A stretch of DNA of 11,143 bases from Verrucomicrobiales bacterium. Lineage in GTDB: Bacteria > Verrucomicrobiota > Verrucomicrobiia > Verrucomicrobiales > DEV007. The translations under genes were made by a program, and so were the position numbers. Below, piece by piece: positions 1-7,509 of the stretch. The notes beneath the pieces were generated by a model. It saw only the letters and a list, made by a program, of their open reading frames with translations, was not told the origin of the DNA and ran no database searches. Where the stretch lies: positions 1 to 11,143 of the forward strand of contig JALRFZ010000532.1 in assembly GCA_023253615.1 (NCBI GenBank). Reading direction: 5' to 3'. The first letter of the stretch is position 1, and each line of letters begins with the position of its first letter.

Positions 1-923
1 ACACCGGCGGCTCGATCCGTCAACCGGCCTCGCATTGCGGCATCGTCGGACTGAAGCGCACCTACGGACGAGTTTCGCGTTACGGCCTCGTCGCCTTCGC
101 CTCCTCCCTCGACCAGTGCGGTCCCATGACCAAAACCGTGGCCGACGCCGCCGCGATGCTCGAGGTCATGGCGGGAGCCTGCGACCGCGATTCCACTTGC
201 CTCGACGCCCCGGTGCCCCGCTACACCGAGGAAATCGGCAAGGAGATCAAGGGGCTCCGCATCGGGCTGCCCGCCGAGTATTTCGCCACCGGACTCGATC
301 CCGCCGTGCGCGAGCGGGTCGAAGGCGCCGTGAAGACCCTCGAGTCGCTCGGAGCCGGGATCGTGCCCGTTTCCCTGCCCAATACCGGACACGCCGTCGC
401 CACCTACTACATCATCGCCACGGCCGAGGCTTCCTCGAACCTCGCCCGCTTCGACGGCGTCCGCTACGGGCACCGCGCCCAGGCCGACGATCTCATCGGC
501 ATGTATGGGAAAACCCGCGACGAAGGCTTCGGCGAGGAAGTGAAACGGCGCATCCTTCTCGGCACCTACGTGCTCAGCTCGGGCTACTACGACGCCTATT
601 ACCTCCGCGCCCAGAAGGTGCGCACCCTGATCCGCCGCGATTTCGAGGAGGCCTTCGCCCAGGTCGATCTCATCGCCTCGCCCGTGTCGCCCGTGCCGCC
701 CTTCAAACTCGGCGAAAAACACAGCGATCCCCTCGCGATGTACCTCGCCGACATCTACACCATCTCCGCGAACCTCGCCGGGATCTGCGGCCTTTCCGTC
801 CCCTGTGGCACCGTGTCGGTTGAAGGCAAGGAACTGCCCGTGGGTCTGCAACTCCTCGGCAAGCCCTTCGGCGAGGCCGAACTGATCCGCGCGGCGCACG
901 CCTACGAAGTGGCGCGCGGGTGA
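1..923 (+). CDS. gatA: GatA, Asp-tRNA(Asn)/Glu-tRNA(Gln) amidotransferase subunit A (5' end outside window)
   Basis: This is the amidase subunit of the GatCAB complex. It releases ammonia from glutamine so that GatB can convert mischarged Glu-tRNA(Gln) or Asp-tRNA(Asn) to the amide form in the cytoplasm. The frame is open from the first bases, and the first full codon is at 3. It begins within the amidase signature: [18 protein letters not shown] is readable, and the Ser codon at 12-14 is the nucleophile of the Ser-cisSer-Lys triad. The catalytic Lys and the bridging Ser lie upstream, outside the window. Further GatA hallmarks are [32 protein letters not shown], and [19 protein letters not shown] followed by SVPCG. 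About 306 residues are visible, matching residues ~174 to the end of a usual ~480-aa GatA, so the C-terminus looks complete. The stop overlaps the start of the next gene by 4 nt. gatC or gatB may lie upstream but cannot be seen. Confidence 0.97.
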   Translation, partial: TGGSIRQPASHCGIVGLKRTYGRVSRYGLVAFASSLDQCGPMTKTVADAAAMLEVMAGACDRDSTCLDAPVPRYTEEIGKEIKGLRIGLPAEYFATGLDPAVRERVEGAVKTLESLGAGIVPVSLPNTGHAVATYYIIATAEASSNLARFDGVRYGHRAQADDLIGMYGKTRDEGFGEEVKRRILLGTYVLSSGYYDAYYLRAQKVRTLIRRDFEEAFAQVDLIASPVSPVPPFKLGEKHSDPLAMYLADIYTISANLAGICGLSVPCGTVSVEGKELPVGLQLLGKPFGEAELIRAAHAYEVARG

Positions 924-1519
924 TCCGCGAGGAACCCGACCAGCCTCACTTTCGCCCTCGGCATCGCGCCCTCGTCGCGCTCACCGGCTGGTTCATCGAT
1001 TGGGGTGCGGGCAAACCCGGCGGATGGAGTCCGCGGAAACGGCGCATCGCCCGCGTCATCTCCGTGCTCGCGACGATCGCAGTGGGAGGTTTCGTTCACC
1101 AGACCGATGTGAAGCTTCGCGGGACGACCCTTTTTGAAGTGGCCGGCCCGTGGGAGGAGAACGGAGCCCGGATCTGGACCTTCGAGATCGAGCATCCCGG
1201 TGTCGAACACACCCTCATGATCTACCCCTTCACCCGGGGCTTCGACAGCGCCGAGCGCCCGGTCACCTTGCGGACCCGGTTGGGAGAGAAAGGCGGCGCG
1301 GTCCTCATCGACCGGACCTTCACCCATGTGACGACCCGTCGCTCGGGCAAGAATTCCTCCGCCCTCACCTGGGTGGATGTGACCTATTCCTTCACCCCGC
1401 CCCGGTCCGGGACCCATGAGTTGATCGTCGGATCGGTCGACGGTGTCCTACCCGTGAATCTCCACCTCCGCATCGCCGATCCGGAGAAACGGGATGGGAA
1501 GCGGGCGCCGGGGTATTGA
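920..1519 (+). CDS. Membrane-anchored hypothetical protein, translationally coupled to gatA
   Basis: I do not recognise the family. The GTG start at 920 overlaps the gatA stop in a GTGA arrangement, which suggests translational coupling. No good Shine-Dalgarno sequence is visible. The 199-aa product has a basic N-terminal part with an RKRR cluster at residues 39-42. This is directly followed by a hydrophobic segment, about residues 43-59 ([17 protein letters not shown]), and then ~140 residues rich in alternating hydrophobic/polar strands. By the positive-inside rule this reads as a single signal-anchor helix with the C-terminal part outside the cytoplasm, probably a beta-sandwich-like domain. 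The strand pattern is a judgement by eye. No cysteines or obvious catalytic motif stand out. Third-position GC is high as in gatA, and the frame is uninterrupted, which supports a real gene. Its role, and any link to tRNA amidation, are unknown. Confidence 0.8.
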   Translation: MIREEPDQPHFRPRHRALVALTGWFIDWGAGKPGGWSPRKRRIARVISVLATIAVGGFVHQTDVKLRGTTLFEVAGPWEENGARIWTFEIEHPGVEHTLMIYPFTRGFDSAERPVTLRTRLGEKGGAVLIDRTFTHVTTRRSGKNSSALTWVDVTYSFTPPRSGTHELIVGSVDGVLPVNLHLRIADPEKRDGKRAPGY

Positions 1520-1579
1520 ACGGATCTGCGGCGGGAAAAATGATTGCCGCCCGAATCCGAATGCGGGAGAAATGGGCCC

Positions 1580-2704
1580 ATGAATCGCCGCCTCATTCTC
1601 GCCGCCCTCGCTTCGCTCGCGTTTCCCCTCCACGCCGAAACGCCGTCGGCCAAAGCGTTGCTCTCCCCCTTCGTCGAACGCGGTGAACTGGCGGGAGCGG
1701 TCGCGCTCGTTACGGATGCGGAGGGGACTCTCTCCGTCGATTGTGTCGGCTGGGCCGATATCGAGGCAAAGCGCCCCATGACGCCTGACACGCTCTTCTG
1801 GATCGCTTCGGAATCGAAACCGATGACGGCGGTCGCGGTGATGATGCTCGTCGATGAAGGGAAGATCACCCTCGATGACCCGGTCGAGAAATACCTCCCC
1901 GAGTTCCGCGCCCAGATGCTCGTGGCGGAGAAGACCGAGACGCAGACCGTCCTCAAAAAGCCAGCGCGCCCCATCACGATCCGCGATTGCCTCTCCCACA
2001 TGAGCGGGCTGCCTTTCAAATCCGCCGCGGAGGAGCCTGTCCTCGACGGTCTCCCACTCGCCGCCGCGGTAAGGACCTACGCGATGACCCCGCTCCAGAC
2101 GGAGCCAGGCACCGCCTATCAATACTCCAACGCCGGTATCAACACGGCCGCCCGCGTCCTCGAGGTCGTTTCGGGAATGCCCTACGAGCGCTTCATGCAG
2201 GAGCGACTTTTCGACCCTCTCGGGATAAAGGACACCACCTTCTGGCCGGACGAAGCGCAGGTGGCACGGCTCGCCAAATCCTACCGTCCTGACGAAGACA
2301 AAACCAAACTCGAGGCCTTCGAGATCACCCAGCTCCGTTACCCGCTATCGGACCGCATCCACCGCTTCCCGATGCCGGCGGGTGGACTTTTTTCGACGGC
2401 GGAGGATACCGCACGCTTCGCCCGGATGCTCCTGAACCGGGGAGCATACGAGGGCCGCCGCTACCTTTCGGAATCCGCTGTCGGCGAGATCACCAAGCGA
2501 CAAACCCCGGATTCGGTGAGCAACGCCTATGGCCTCGGTTTCGCCCTGGGGCCGGATTGGTTTGGCCACGGTGGTGCCCACGCCACCAACCTGGAGATCC
2601 ACCCAGGGAAATCTCGAGCCATCATTTGGATGGTCCAGCACGCCGGATTCCCCGGCGACGGCAAAGAGGCTCAGGGAGTTTTCAAACAGTCGTTTCTGAA
2701 GTGA
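1580..2704 (+). CDS. Exported serine hydrolase, class C beta-lactamase / CubicO family (PF00144)
   Basis: The 374-aa product starts at the ATG at 1580. A GGGAG (1565-1569) lies 10 nt upstream, and the first ~19 residues (MNRRLILAALASLAFPLHA) form a clear signal peptide. A TTG 36 nt further upstream would put a non-hydrophobic tail in front of it and is less likely. The class C beta-lactamase/penicillin-recognising fold is supported by the SxxK motif S77-E-S-K80 (nucleophile Ser77, base Lys80), the YxN motif Y182-S-N184, and an H330-G-G motif replacing KTG. HxG in this position is typical of the esterase/D-aminopeptidase-like members rather than true AmpC lactamases. HMSGLPF (140-146) and YGLGFALG (317-324) are also family-like. 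The substrate is probably an ester, amide or peptidoglycan-related peptide in the periplasm and cannot be told from sequence. It sits 60 nt after the preceding gene on the same strand and may share its transcript. Confidence 0.93.
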   Translation: MNRRLILAALASLAFPLHAETPSAKALLSPFVERGELAGAVALVTDAEGTLSVDCVGWADIEAKRPMTPDTLFWIASESKPMTAVAVMMLVDEGKITLDDPVEKYLPEFRAQMLVAEKTETQTVLKKPARPITIRDCLSHMSGLPFKSAAEEPVLDGLPLAAAVRTYAMTPLQTEPGTAYQYSNAGINTAARVLEVVSGMPYERFMQERLFDPLGIKDTTFWPDEAQVARLAKSYRPDEDKTKLEAFEITQLRYPLSDRIHRFPMPAGGLFSTAEDTARFARMLLNRGAYEGRRYLSESAVGEITKRQTPDSVSNAYGLGFALGPDWFGHGGAHATNLEIHPGKSRAIIWMVQHAGFPGDGKEAQGVFKQSFLK

Positions 2705-2753
2705 GGGATGGGGTGGAGGCTGCTCCCATGGACCATCCCTGGCACTTCTTTCT
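2704..2753 (+). terminator. Candidate terminator after the serine hydrolase gene
   Basis: An 8-bp perfect inverted repeat, AGGGATGG (2704-2711) with CCATCCCT (2733-2740), starts at the last base of the stop codon. It encloses an inner 4-bp stem, GGAG (2715-2718) with CTCC (2723-2726), around a GCTG loop. A pyrimidine/T-rich stretch (CTTCTTTCTC, 2744-2753) follows. The T tract is interrupted, so intrinsic termination is plausible but not certain. Confidence 0.5.
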
Positions 2754-2965
2754 CTAATCGGCCCATCTTGCGCCGCTGGCGTTCGCGGGCGACCCACTGT
2801 GTCGCAGGACCGGCCTCGTCCACGCTTCTCTTCAGCAACGACACGACCCACATCACCTCGTGCGAAAGCCCTTGGTGGAGTCCAAAGGATGGATTCACAC
2901 ACAAATACCCTCGCGCCTCGATTCGCGAGGTTGCGGGGGTCGATTCCCATCTCCTTCGGCCCGGG

Positions 2966-3000
2966 CTCGACTGGATTCCCTGGTCGAGTTCGGAACTCGA
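2966..3000. repeat. Overlapping inverted repeats able to form alternative hairpins
   Basis: A perfect 17-nt palindrome, TCGAGTTC-G-GAACTCGA, lies at 2984-3000 (8-bp arms, 1-nt centre). Its left arm overlaps GTCGAG (2983-2988), which is complementary to CTCGAC at 2966-2971. RNA from this region could therefore form either a 6-bp stem with an 11-nt loop or the downstream hairpin, but not both. As DNA, the near-perfect dyad could instead be an operator for a dimeric regulator. A third short stem, CCTCG/CGAGG around ATTCG, lies just upstream at about 2916-2930. Function is unknown. Confidence 0.5.
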
Positions 3001-3202
3001 TTCACCACTGGGACACTATGAAGAGTTTCTCGGTTCCTTCGACATCACGCCGCCACTCTCGCGCGTTACCTGCTCGAGGGAGTCGCCAGCCGGACGCCCC
3101 GGGTTTATCCAACTTCGGTGTGCAATATGCTCGTTCTTCCACCCGGCGGAAGCCGGTTTCATAAAGAGAAATGGCTCCTGCGAAAAAAGTGCAAACTTCT
3201 AC

Positions 3203-3230
3203 TTGCGGAATATAGATTGAGAAATTAAAT
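3203..3230 (+). promoter_or_regulatory. Possible sigma70-type promoter for the Calx-beta gene
   Basis: Within the AT-rich island, TTGCGG (3203-3208) and TTAAAT (3225-3230) are 16 nt apart. Each matches the -35 (TTGACA) or -10 (TATAAT) consensus at about four of six positions. If used, transcription would begin near 3237 and give a leader of over 400 nt before the ATG at 3662. The match is modest, and Verrucomicrobia promoter consensus is poorly known to me, so this is only the best-looking candidate. Confidence 0.28.
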
Positions 3231-3560
3231 AACGGGGCGTTCAGGCTGGATTTGCTCCATTCCTGGACTTTTCGAGTACGCAACTCAAGCGGAGTTCCCT
3301 CCGCTTCCGCCCACCGCCACCGCCGGAGGCTGCTTCCCATTTGTGAACCGAAAGCCCGCCTCACCGGATCGACCGGATGGCGGCCGCGCCCCGCGACAGC
3401 CGGGCGACGCCTGAACCGCTCTCCGCAAGAGGAGAAGCGCCCCTACAACTGCGGTCGATCCAAGCCGAGGAAGACCCCAGCCGAAAGACGTTCGATCCCG
3501 GTTCCCGGATGGAAGATCCCTCCCGCCGCCCGGCGACCGAACCGACCTGAAGGCCGACGA

Positions 3561-3611
3561 CCCTGAACCAGGGAGGAGGCGACCCCGCCGCCGGGGACCG
3601 CGGAAACGCGG
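3561..3611 (+). promoter_or_regulatory. Three tandem hairpins in the leader of the Calx-beta gene
   Basis: Three short stem-loops stand in a row: CCCTG/CAGGG around AAC (3561-3573), CCCCG/CGGGG around CCGC (3583-3596), and CCGCG/CGCGG closed by a GAAA tetraloop of the stable GNRA class (3598-3611). About 50 nt of linker follow, A-rich after 3627, and end at the start codon. The arrangement resembles a structured 5' untranslated region with an open ribosome-loading site. Short GC stems also arise easily in GC-rich DNA, so function is unproven. Confidence 0.35.
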
Positions 3612-3661
3612 GACCGGCCAGGCTGCCAACGACAAAAGAAATTCAACCAACGAACTTGCCC

Positions 3662-5833
3662 ATGAAACCACTACGACATCGCCTCTTCGGGGCCGCCACG
3701 CTCTTGAGCGTGCTCATTGCAGCCTCGGCTGGTCCCGCTCATGCCGCCCCGCCTCCAGCCCCCGCCCAAGGAGACGTGTTCCTGGGGGTGCGGGCCACCG
3801 CCGAACCAGGTTCCGGCGAATCCCTGCTGGTTAACGTCACCACATTGGCCGCTCTGGAGGGAGTGGCCCCGGAAGGAACCCTCAACCCATCCTTGGGAAC
3901 GCTGGGCGCCGCTTTGGAGTCAAAGTACGGGGCAAACTGGCATACCCGCGAGGACCTCCGCTGGGCCCTCTTCGCGAGCAATAACGGGACCAATCCCACC
4001 GTCGCGGCTTCCCGGGCTCAGGTGCCATTCGGAACTCCGGCGGCGGTGTTTCCGGCCCTGGGACTCCAGGCCCGGGGTTCGGTGGCCACGCAGATTGGCT
4101 CGGTGACCTTCAACTACTCCCAGCAGGAATCGATCGCTGGGGTTCCGACGGGCGTCTTCCAAGTCAACGAGGCGGTCAGCGCCAGTTATAGCTACCAGGT
4201 ATCCGGCGGCACCACCGCTTTCGGAACCCTCAGCCAATGGACCTCGATCGAGGCTTCCTTCGCTGGCGGCGCGGCAAACCAGGCTCTGGATTTCTTCCGG
4301 TTCACGGGGGGGCCAACTGACGGGAACCAAGCTCGCCGCCTCGGGACCTTCACCATTAATTCCTCCGGAGTGCTGACCTTCACGGCAGCCCCGGCGGTGA
4401 ACGAGGTCCGCGTGTCCCAGATCACCAAGTCGATCTCCGAAGCCGCTGGAACGGTCCAGATCGACTTCACACGCTCGGGACCGAACAATACCGCCGCAGC
4501 AACCGTGACCTATGCCATCGCCGACGTTTCGGCGGTCGCCGGCACCGACTACACCGCTCCCGCCGGACCTTTCGAGGTTAACTTCCCCGAGAACGTCGCC
4601 ACGTCGTCCCTGGTCATTCCGGTCCTCAGCCGCACCGGCTTCAATGGCAACCGCGTCTTCAACGTCAGCCTCGTCAGTGCCACCGGGGGTTACGGCGTGA
4701 TCGCGCCGCCCACCACGGCGGTGACCATCACGGATACCTCCCCCGACCCCGGCGCGATCCGATTCACGTCGGACAACTTCGGCGGAACCTCGGGATATCC
4801 CTTTGTCGCCGTGACCTTGCAGCGGGTCTCCGGCACGGCGGGCGCGATCACCGTGGACGTGACCGCCACGGGCGGGACGCTCTCCAACGGCACCGACTTC
4901 ACCTACGCCACGCCGACCACGGTGACCTTCGCCAACGGCGCGACGACGGCGACCACCCAGATTCCCATCTCCACCAACAATCCCGGCACCATCGTGCTGA
5001 GCTTGAGCAATCCGACGAATTTCTCCCGCTTGGGGAGCATCACCTCGACCACGGTCTCCGTCATCGGAACCAGCGAAACCACCGTGACCTTCAACCTCGG
5101 TGTCGGCACGGTATCGAACCGGGCCATCCTCGGCGGCGAAAGCCAGCTCTTCAGGTTCAACCTCGCCGAGGGCCGCTCCGTGGTCTTCTCGGGCACCGGG
5201 GCGACCGGCCAGATCCAGTGGGAATTGCGCGACGGCAGCAATGCCCTCGTTGATTCGGGCACGGGCAACCTGAGCTTCTTGGGTGCACTTGCCTCCGGGG
5301 ACTACAGTCTCAGGATCACGAACGGCGGTTCGCCGACCGAGACCTTCTCGCTGAATCTCGACGCCTCGAACGTGGCAGAGCCGAAGCCGGATGTCTCCGT
5401 GGGCACCTCGGCGACGGCTCCGAATGGAGTGGATGTCTACTCGCCCGCCGCCCAGTCGGTCGCGATCACCTCGAGCAAAGCCAATGCCGTCTCGGGATTC
5501 TTCGCGGTCGATAACGACGGTGCGCTCGACGACACCTTCAAGGTGCAGGCTTCGGCCGGGAATCCGAACTTTGCGGTCTCCTACTTCCAAGGTGCCATCA
5601 ACGTGACCGCCCAGGTCATCGCCGGCACCTTCACCACGGCCTCGCTTGCCGATGGAGATGCCGCCGTGAGCTTCCGTGCCGCGGTCACCCCGAACAAAAA
5701 GACCCTGATCAAGAAGAAGAAGGGCAAAAAACCGAAAACCGTGAAGGCGACGTACAGGTCGATCGTCAAGGCAACGGCTTCCTCGAACGCCTCCCTCACC
5801 GACACTGCCACGATCGTGGTGAAAACCCAATGA
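3662..5833 (+). CDS. Exported Calx-beta domain protein with lysine-rich C-terminal region
   Basis: The 723-aa product starts at ATG 3662. A TTG two codons earlier is possible, but the ATG directly precedes the signal peptide MKPLRHRLFGAATLLSVLIA, cleaved near ...GPAHA. Residues ~37-245 form an N-terminal domain (QGDVFLGVRA; KYGANWHTREDLRWALFAS). I associate this domain from memory with exported, often PEP-CTERM, proteins of Verrucomicrobia. No PEP-CTERM anchor is present here. Two Calx-beta domains follow, at ~248-360 (AGTDYTAP near 293-300, VTITDTS 354-360) and ~364-470 (NGTDFTY 409-415). These beta-sandwiches bind Ca2+ in some proteins. Residues ~472-570 resemble a PPC-like beta-sandwich (GESQLFRFNLAEG; GDYSLRITNGG). 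The last ~150 residues hold ten lysines within residues 679-695. No purine-rich Shine-Dalgarno is seen. The probable location is the periplasm or cell surface, with an adhesive or structural role inferred only from architecture. Confidence 0.9.
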   Translation: MKPLRHRLFGAATLLSVLIAASAGPAHAAPPPAPAQGDVFLGVRATAEPGSGESLLVNVTTLAALEGVAPEGTLNPSLGTLGAALESKYGANWHTREDLRWALFASNNGTNPTVAASRAQVPFGTPAAVFPALGLQARGSVATQIGSVTFNYSQQESIAGVPTGVFQVNEAVSASYSYQVSGGTTAFGTLSQWTSIEASFAGGAANQALDFFRFTGGPTDGNQARRLGTFTINSSGVLTFTAAPAVNEVRVSQITKSISEAAGTVQIDFTRSGPNNTAAATVTYAIADVSAVAGTDYTAPAGPFEVNFPENVATSSLVIPVLSRTGFNGNRVFNVSLVSATGGYGVIAPPTTAVTITDTSPDPGAIRFTSDNFGGTSGYPFVAVTLQRVSGTAGAITVDVTATGGTLSNGTDFTYATPTTVTFANGATTATTQIPISTNNPGTIVLSLSNPTNFSRLGSITSTTVSVIGTSETTVTFNLGVGTVSNRAILGGESQLFRFNLAEGRSVVFSGTGATGQIQWELRDGSNALVDSGTGNLSFLGALASGDYSLRITNGGSPTETFSLNLDASNVAEPKPDVSVGTSATAPNGVDVYSPAAQSVAITSSKANAVSGFFAVDNDGALDDTFKVQASAGNPNFAVSYFQGAINVTAQVIAGTFTTASLADGDAAVSFRAAVTPNKKTLIKKKKGKKPKTVKATYRSIVKATASSNASLTDTATIVVKTQ

Positions 5834-5961
5834 TGCTTGCGATTTGACCAACGGGAAGCGGTTTCCGCCCTCTCCCAACCTACCTGAGAATCAGGAGCGC
5901 CAAGGAACCGCACCGACAAGACCATCAAGAACCCATTCCAAAAAGAAAGACAACGATCCAA

Positions 5962-7305
5962 ATGAAAACGAAACTGAAACTGCTACTCGCCAGCCTTGTG
6001 CTGGCGGCAACGGCCCAGATCGCCACAGCCCAGACAACGATCTACATCGTCGCCTCAAACGGCGACCGTACCGCCACCCAGACGGCCATCTCCAAACTGC
6101 TCGCTCCCGGGTGGGTCTATCAGGGGATCTCCGGAGCCGGAAACACCTCTTCCTCAGGTAACCTCTCCATCGCCACGGACTCCAATTTCGGGGCTTGGAA
6201 CGGCACCTACCAGGGTAATCCCGTCATCATCAAGACGTCTTTCTCGGGAGCGTTGGCGGGCATCAAGGCCGTGGCCGGGAAGGATGACGGGGTGACCGCG
6301 CGGTTCGTGGCCACCAACGGGACAGGGACGGGAACCGTGCCGAATCCTCTCACCACCTCCAATCCGGCGGACTACGAGGAGGTGGCGGCCGACTTCGGAT
6401 TCTCCACGAACTTCCAAGCGACGTCTCCTTTCAACCCGCCCAGCTTCCAAGGTGTGAGCTACGCACCGGTCATTGAGGAAAATGTGGGAATATCGCCCCT
6501 TGGCTTCTACGCTAGCCCGGGCTTTCCCGGTAGCCCCTCGAATCCCCGTCCGGGATATGTCCCGAACATCACCACGCAGTTGATCAAACAGCTCTACACC
6601 TCGGGCTACGTGTCGCTGGCGCAATTCACGGGTGACTGGGAGCAAGACGGCACCGAGTATGTCTTCGCGATCGGCCGGAACACCGATGCCGGCCAGCGGT
6701 TCGGAGCTTACCTGGAAAACCAGTTCGACAAGACCTCGGACGTGAAAGTCTGGTTCCCGACCATCTCGGGCGGCACGACCTCCGGGAACATCACCTACGG
6801 TGGCACGGTGACCAGCCACCAACTCTGGCCGGTCGCCCAACAGCCGGGTCAACTGCCCGTCCCGCTGGGCAGCGGCGGCTACAATTCGGGGGCCAACCTG
6901 GCCCGGGCCCTCACCCTCAAGCTGACCGCCAACGCGTGGACCCTTGGAGGCCTCCTTCCCGACGCCACCGGGGGATACTACGTGGGCTACGTCACCCCCG
7001 GGGATGCCAACAACCGCGTCCTCGGTGCCAATGGGGTGGTGCCGGTCGCCGACAGGGGGGTCGCGCTGAGGCTCAACGGAGTCGAACTGACCACCACCAA
7101 CGTGAAGAACGGCACCTACATGGCTTGGCTCTACAACCGGATCCTCAAGCCGCAAAGCGGTCTGGGAGGGCTGAAGCTGACCTTCGCCGACGCCTTGCGT
7201 GACCAGATCCGCGATGTGGACGCCGTGGCGGGTGGCGGCATCATTGATGACTCCACCGTCAAAGTGCAGCGCTTCACCGACGGCGGGGCGGTCATCTCCA
7301 AATGA
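5962..7305 (+). CDS. Exported PstS-like (PBP type 2) substrate-binding-fold protein
   Basis: The 447-aa product starts at ATG 5962 with a typical signal peptide, MKTKLKLLLASLVLAATAQIATA, cleaved before QT. The upstream leader is A-rich (AAAAAGAAAGACAACG) with no strong Shine-Dalgarno. The mature start TTIYIVASNGDRTATQTAI, the internal SFSGALAGI (93-101) and the segment AIGRNTDAGQRFGAYLE (236-252) resemble periplasmic phosphate-binding-like proteins. In PstS a G-R-x-x-x-S/A-G-T/Q-R loop helps bind the oxyanion; here it reads GRNTDAGQR. NGTYMAWLYNRIL (383-395) fits the C-terminal hinge of that fold. There is no lipobox cysteine, so it would be soluble or exported rather than a lipoprotein. No ABC permease or ATPase genes are nearby, so classical phosphate uptake is unlikely. 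It follows the Calx-beta gene by 128 nt with no strong terminator between, so co-transcription is plausible. The fold assignment is moderate and the ligand is unknown. Confidence 0.85.
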   Translation: MKTKLKLLLASLVLAATAQIATAQTTIYIVASNGDRTATQTAISKLLAPGWVYQGISGAGNTSSSGNLSIATDSNFGAWNGTYQGNPVIIKTSFSGALAGIKAVAGKDDGVTARFVATNGTGTGTVPNPLTTSNPADYEEVAADFGFSTNFQATSPFNPPSFQGVSYAPVIEENVGISPLGFYASPGFPGSPSNPRPGYVPNITTQLIKQLYTSGYVSLAQFTGDWEQDGTEYVFAIGRNTDAGQRFGAYLENQFDKTSDVKVWFPTISGGTTSGNITYGGTVTSHQLWPVAQQPGQLPVPLGSGGYNSGANLARALTLKLTANAWTLGGLLPDATGGYYVGYVTPGDANNRVLGANGVVPVADRGVALRLNGVELTTTNVKNGTYMAWLYNRILKPQSGLGGLKLTFADALRDQIRDVDAVAGGGIIDDSTVKVQRFTDGGAVISK

Positions 7306-7347
7306 CCGGAGATTCCATCGCCTGATTCCAGGTGTGTTCTTTGAATT

Positions 7348-7380
7348 GCCGCCGCGGGCTATCTGGTCCGCGGCGGCTTT
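7348..7380 (+). terminator. Rho-independent terminator after the PstS-like gene
   Basis: A perfect 10-bp GC stem, GCCGCCGCGG (7348-7357) with CCGCGGCGGC (7368-7377), encloses a 10-nt loop and is followed by TTT. It lies 43 nt after the stop codon. The T tract is short, but the stem is very strong. It separates the Calx-beta/PstS-like unit from the downstream exoprotein gene, which therefore probably has its own promoter. Confidence 0.75.
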
Positions 7381-7509
7381 CCCGGTTCCGGGTGTCCCGG
7401 GGTAACCGCCACCCGCTTCCTTCCGATCTCCAGACACTCATCCAGACCTAGCCCCCCGTTGCCGAGCGCCTCCACAAGCATCCCATCGCGATCGACGTGA
7501 TCGTCCTCT

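Larger units (their letters stand above)
2705..3661. other. Long non-coding stretch in front of the exported-protein genes
   Basis: No frame on either strand gives a recognisable protein. The open frames present (up to 170 codons) have odd composition, no family motifs and mutual overlap. From left to right I see the terminator-like stem-loop, and a weakly gene-like minus-strand stretch at about 2720-2904. Next come overlapping palindromes at 2966-3000 and a small stem with a GGAA tetraloop plus TTT (CCGGC 3143-3147, GCCGG 3152-3156). An AT-rich island follows at about 3181-3233, against a GC-rich background. Finally there is a GC-rich stretch with tandem hairpins before the next start codon. 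Untranslated regulatory DNA or a decayed gene are both possible. I do not recognise a known RNA family: tRNA, tmRNA and RNase P signatures were looked for by eye and not found. Confidence 0.6.

Noticed and set aside
1580..2704. Calling the serine hydrolase an AmpC resistance enzyme
   Set aside because: The third motif is HGG rather than KTG, and overall features fit the broad CubicO/esterase group. A resistance role cannot be supported.
3143..3159. Stem-loop with GGAA tetraloop followed by TTT, considered as a terminator
   Set aside because: The stem is only 5 bp, the T run is three, and no gene ends nearby, so it is kept only as part of the description of the non-coding region.
2708..3220. 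A 170-codon plus-strand open frame in the non-coding region
   Set aside because: It starts inside the terminator-like hairpin, has no ribosome site, shows Ser/Pro/Arg-rich random-looking composition and no domain. It overlaps equally open frames in other registers.
3363..3380. Short tandem repeat ACCGGATCG/ACCGGATGG
   Set aside because: Two imperfect 9-nt copies in GC-rich DNA are within what chance gives. There is no further periodicity and no array.
3480..3520. TTCGATCCCGG motif resembling a tRNA T-arm
   Set aside because: No complementary 5-bp T stem, acceptor stem, anticodon arm or CCA could be fitted around it.
3920..5878. A 652-codon open frame on the minus strand opposite the Calx-beta gene
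   Set aside because: Its product is a low-complexity Gly/Arg/Asp/Glu-rich string with no motifs, while the plus strand encodes a signal peptide and recognisable Calx-beta domains. It is a GC-rich antisense shadow.
5834..5961. Possible terminator between the Calx-beta and PstS-like genes (GCGG TTT CCGC)
   Set aside because: The stem is only four base pairs with no T tract, so it is too weak to claim. Co-transcription remains more likely.
6154..7437. A 427-codon minus-strand open frame opposite the PstS-like gene
   Set aside because: It has Arg/Gly/Asp-rich composition, overlaps the strong terminator, and has no family signature. The plus-strand frame has a signal peptide and binding-protein motifs.
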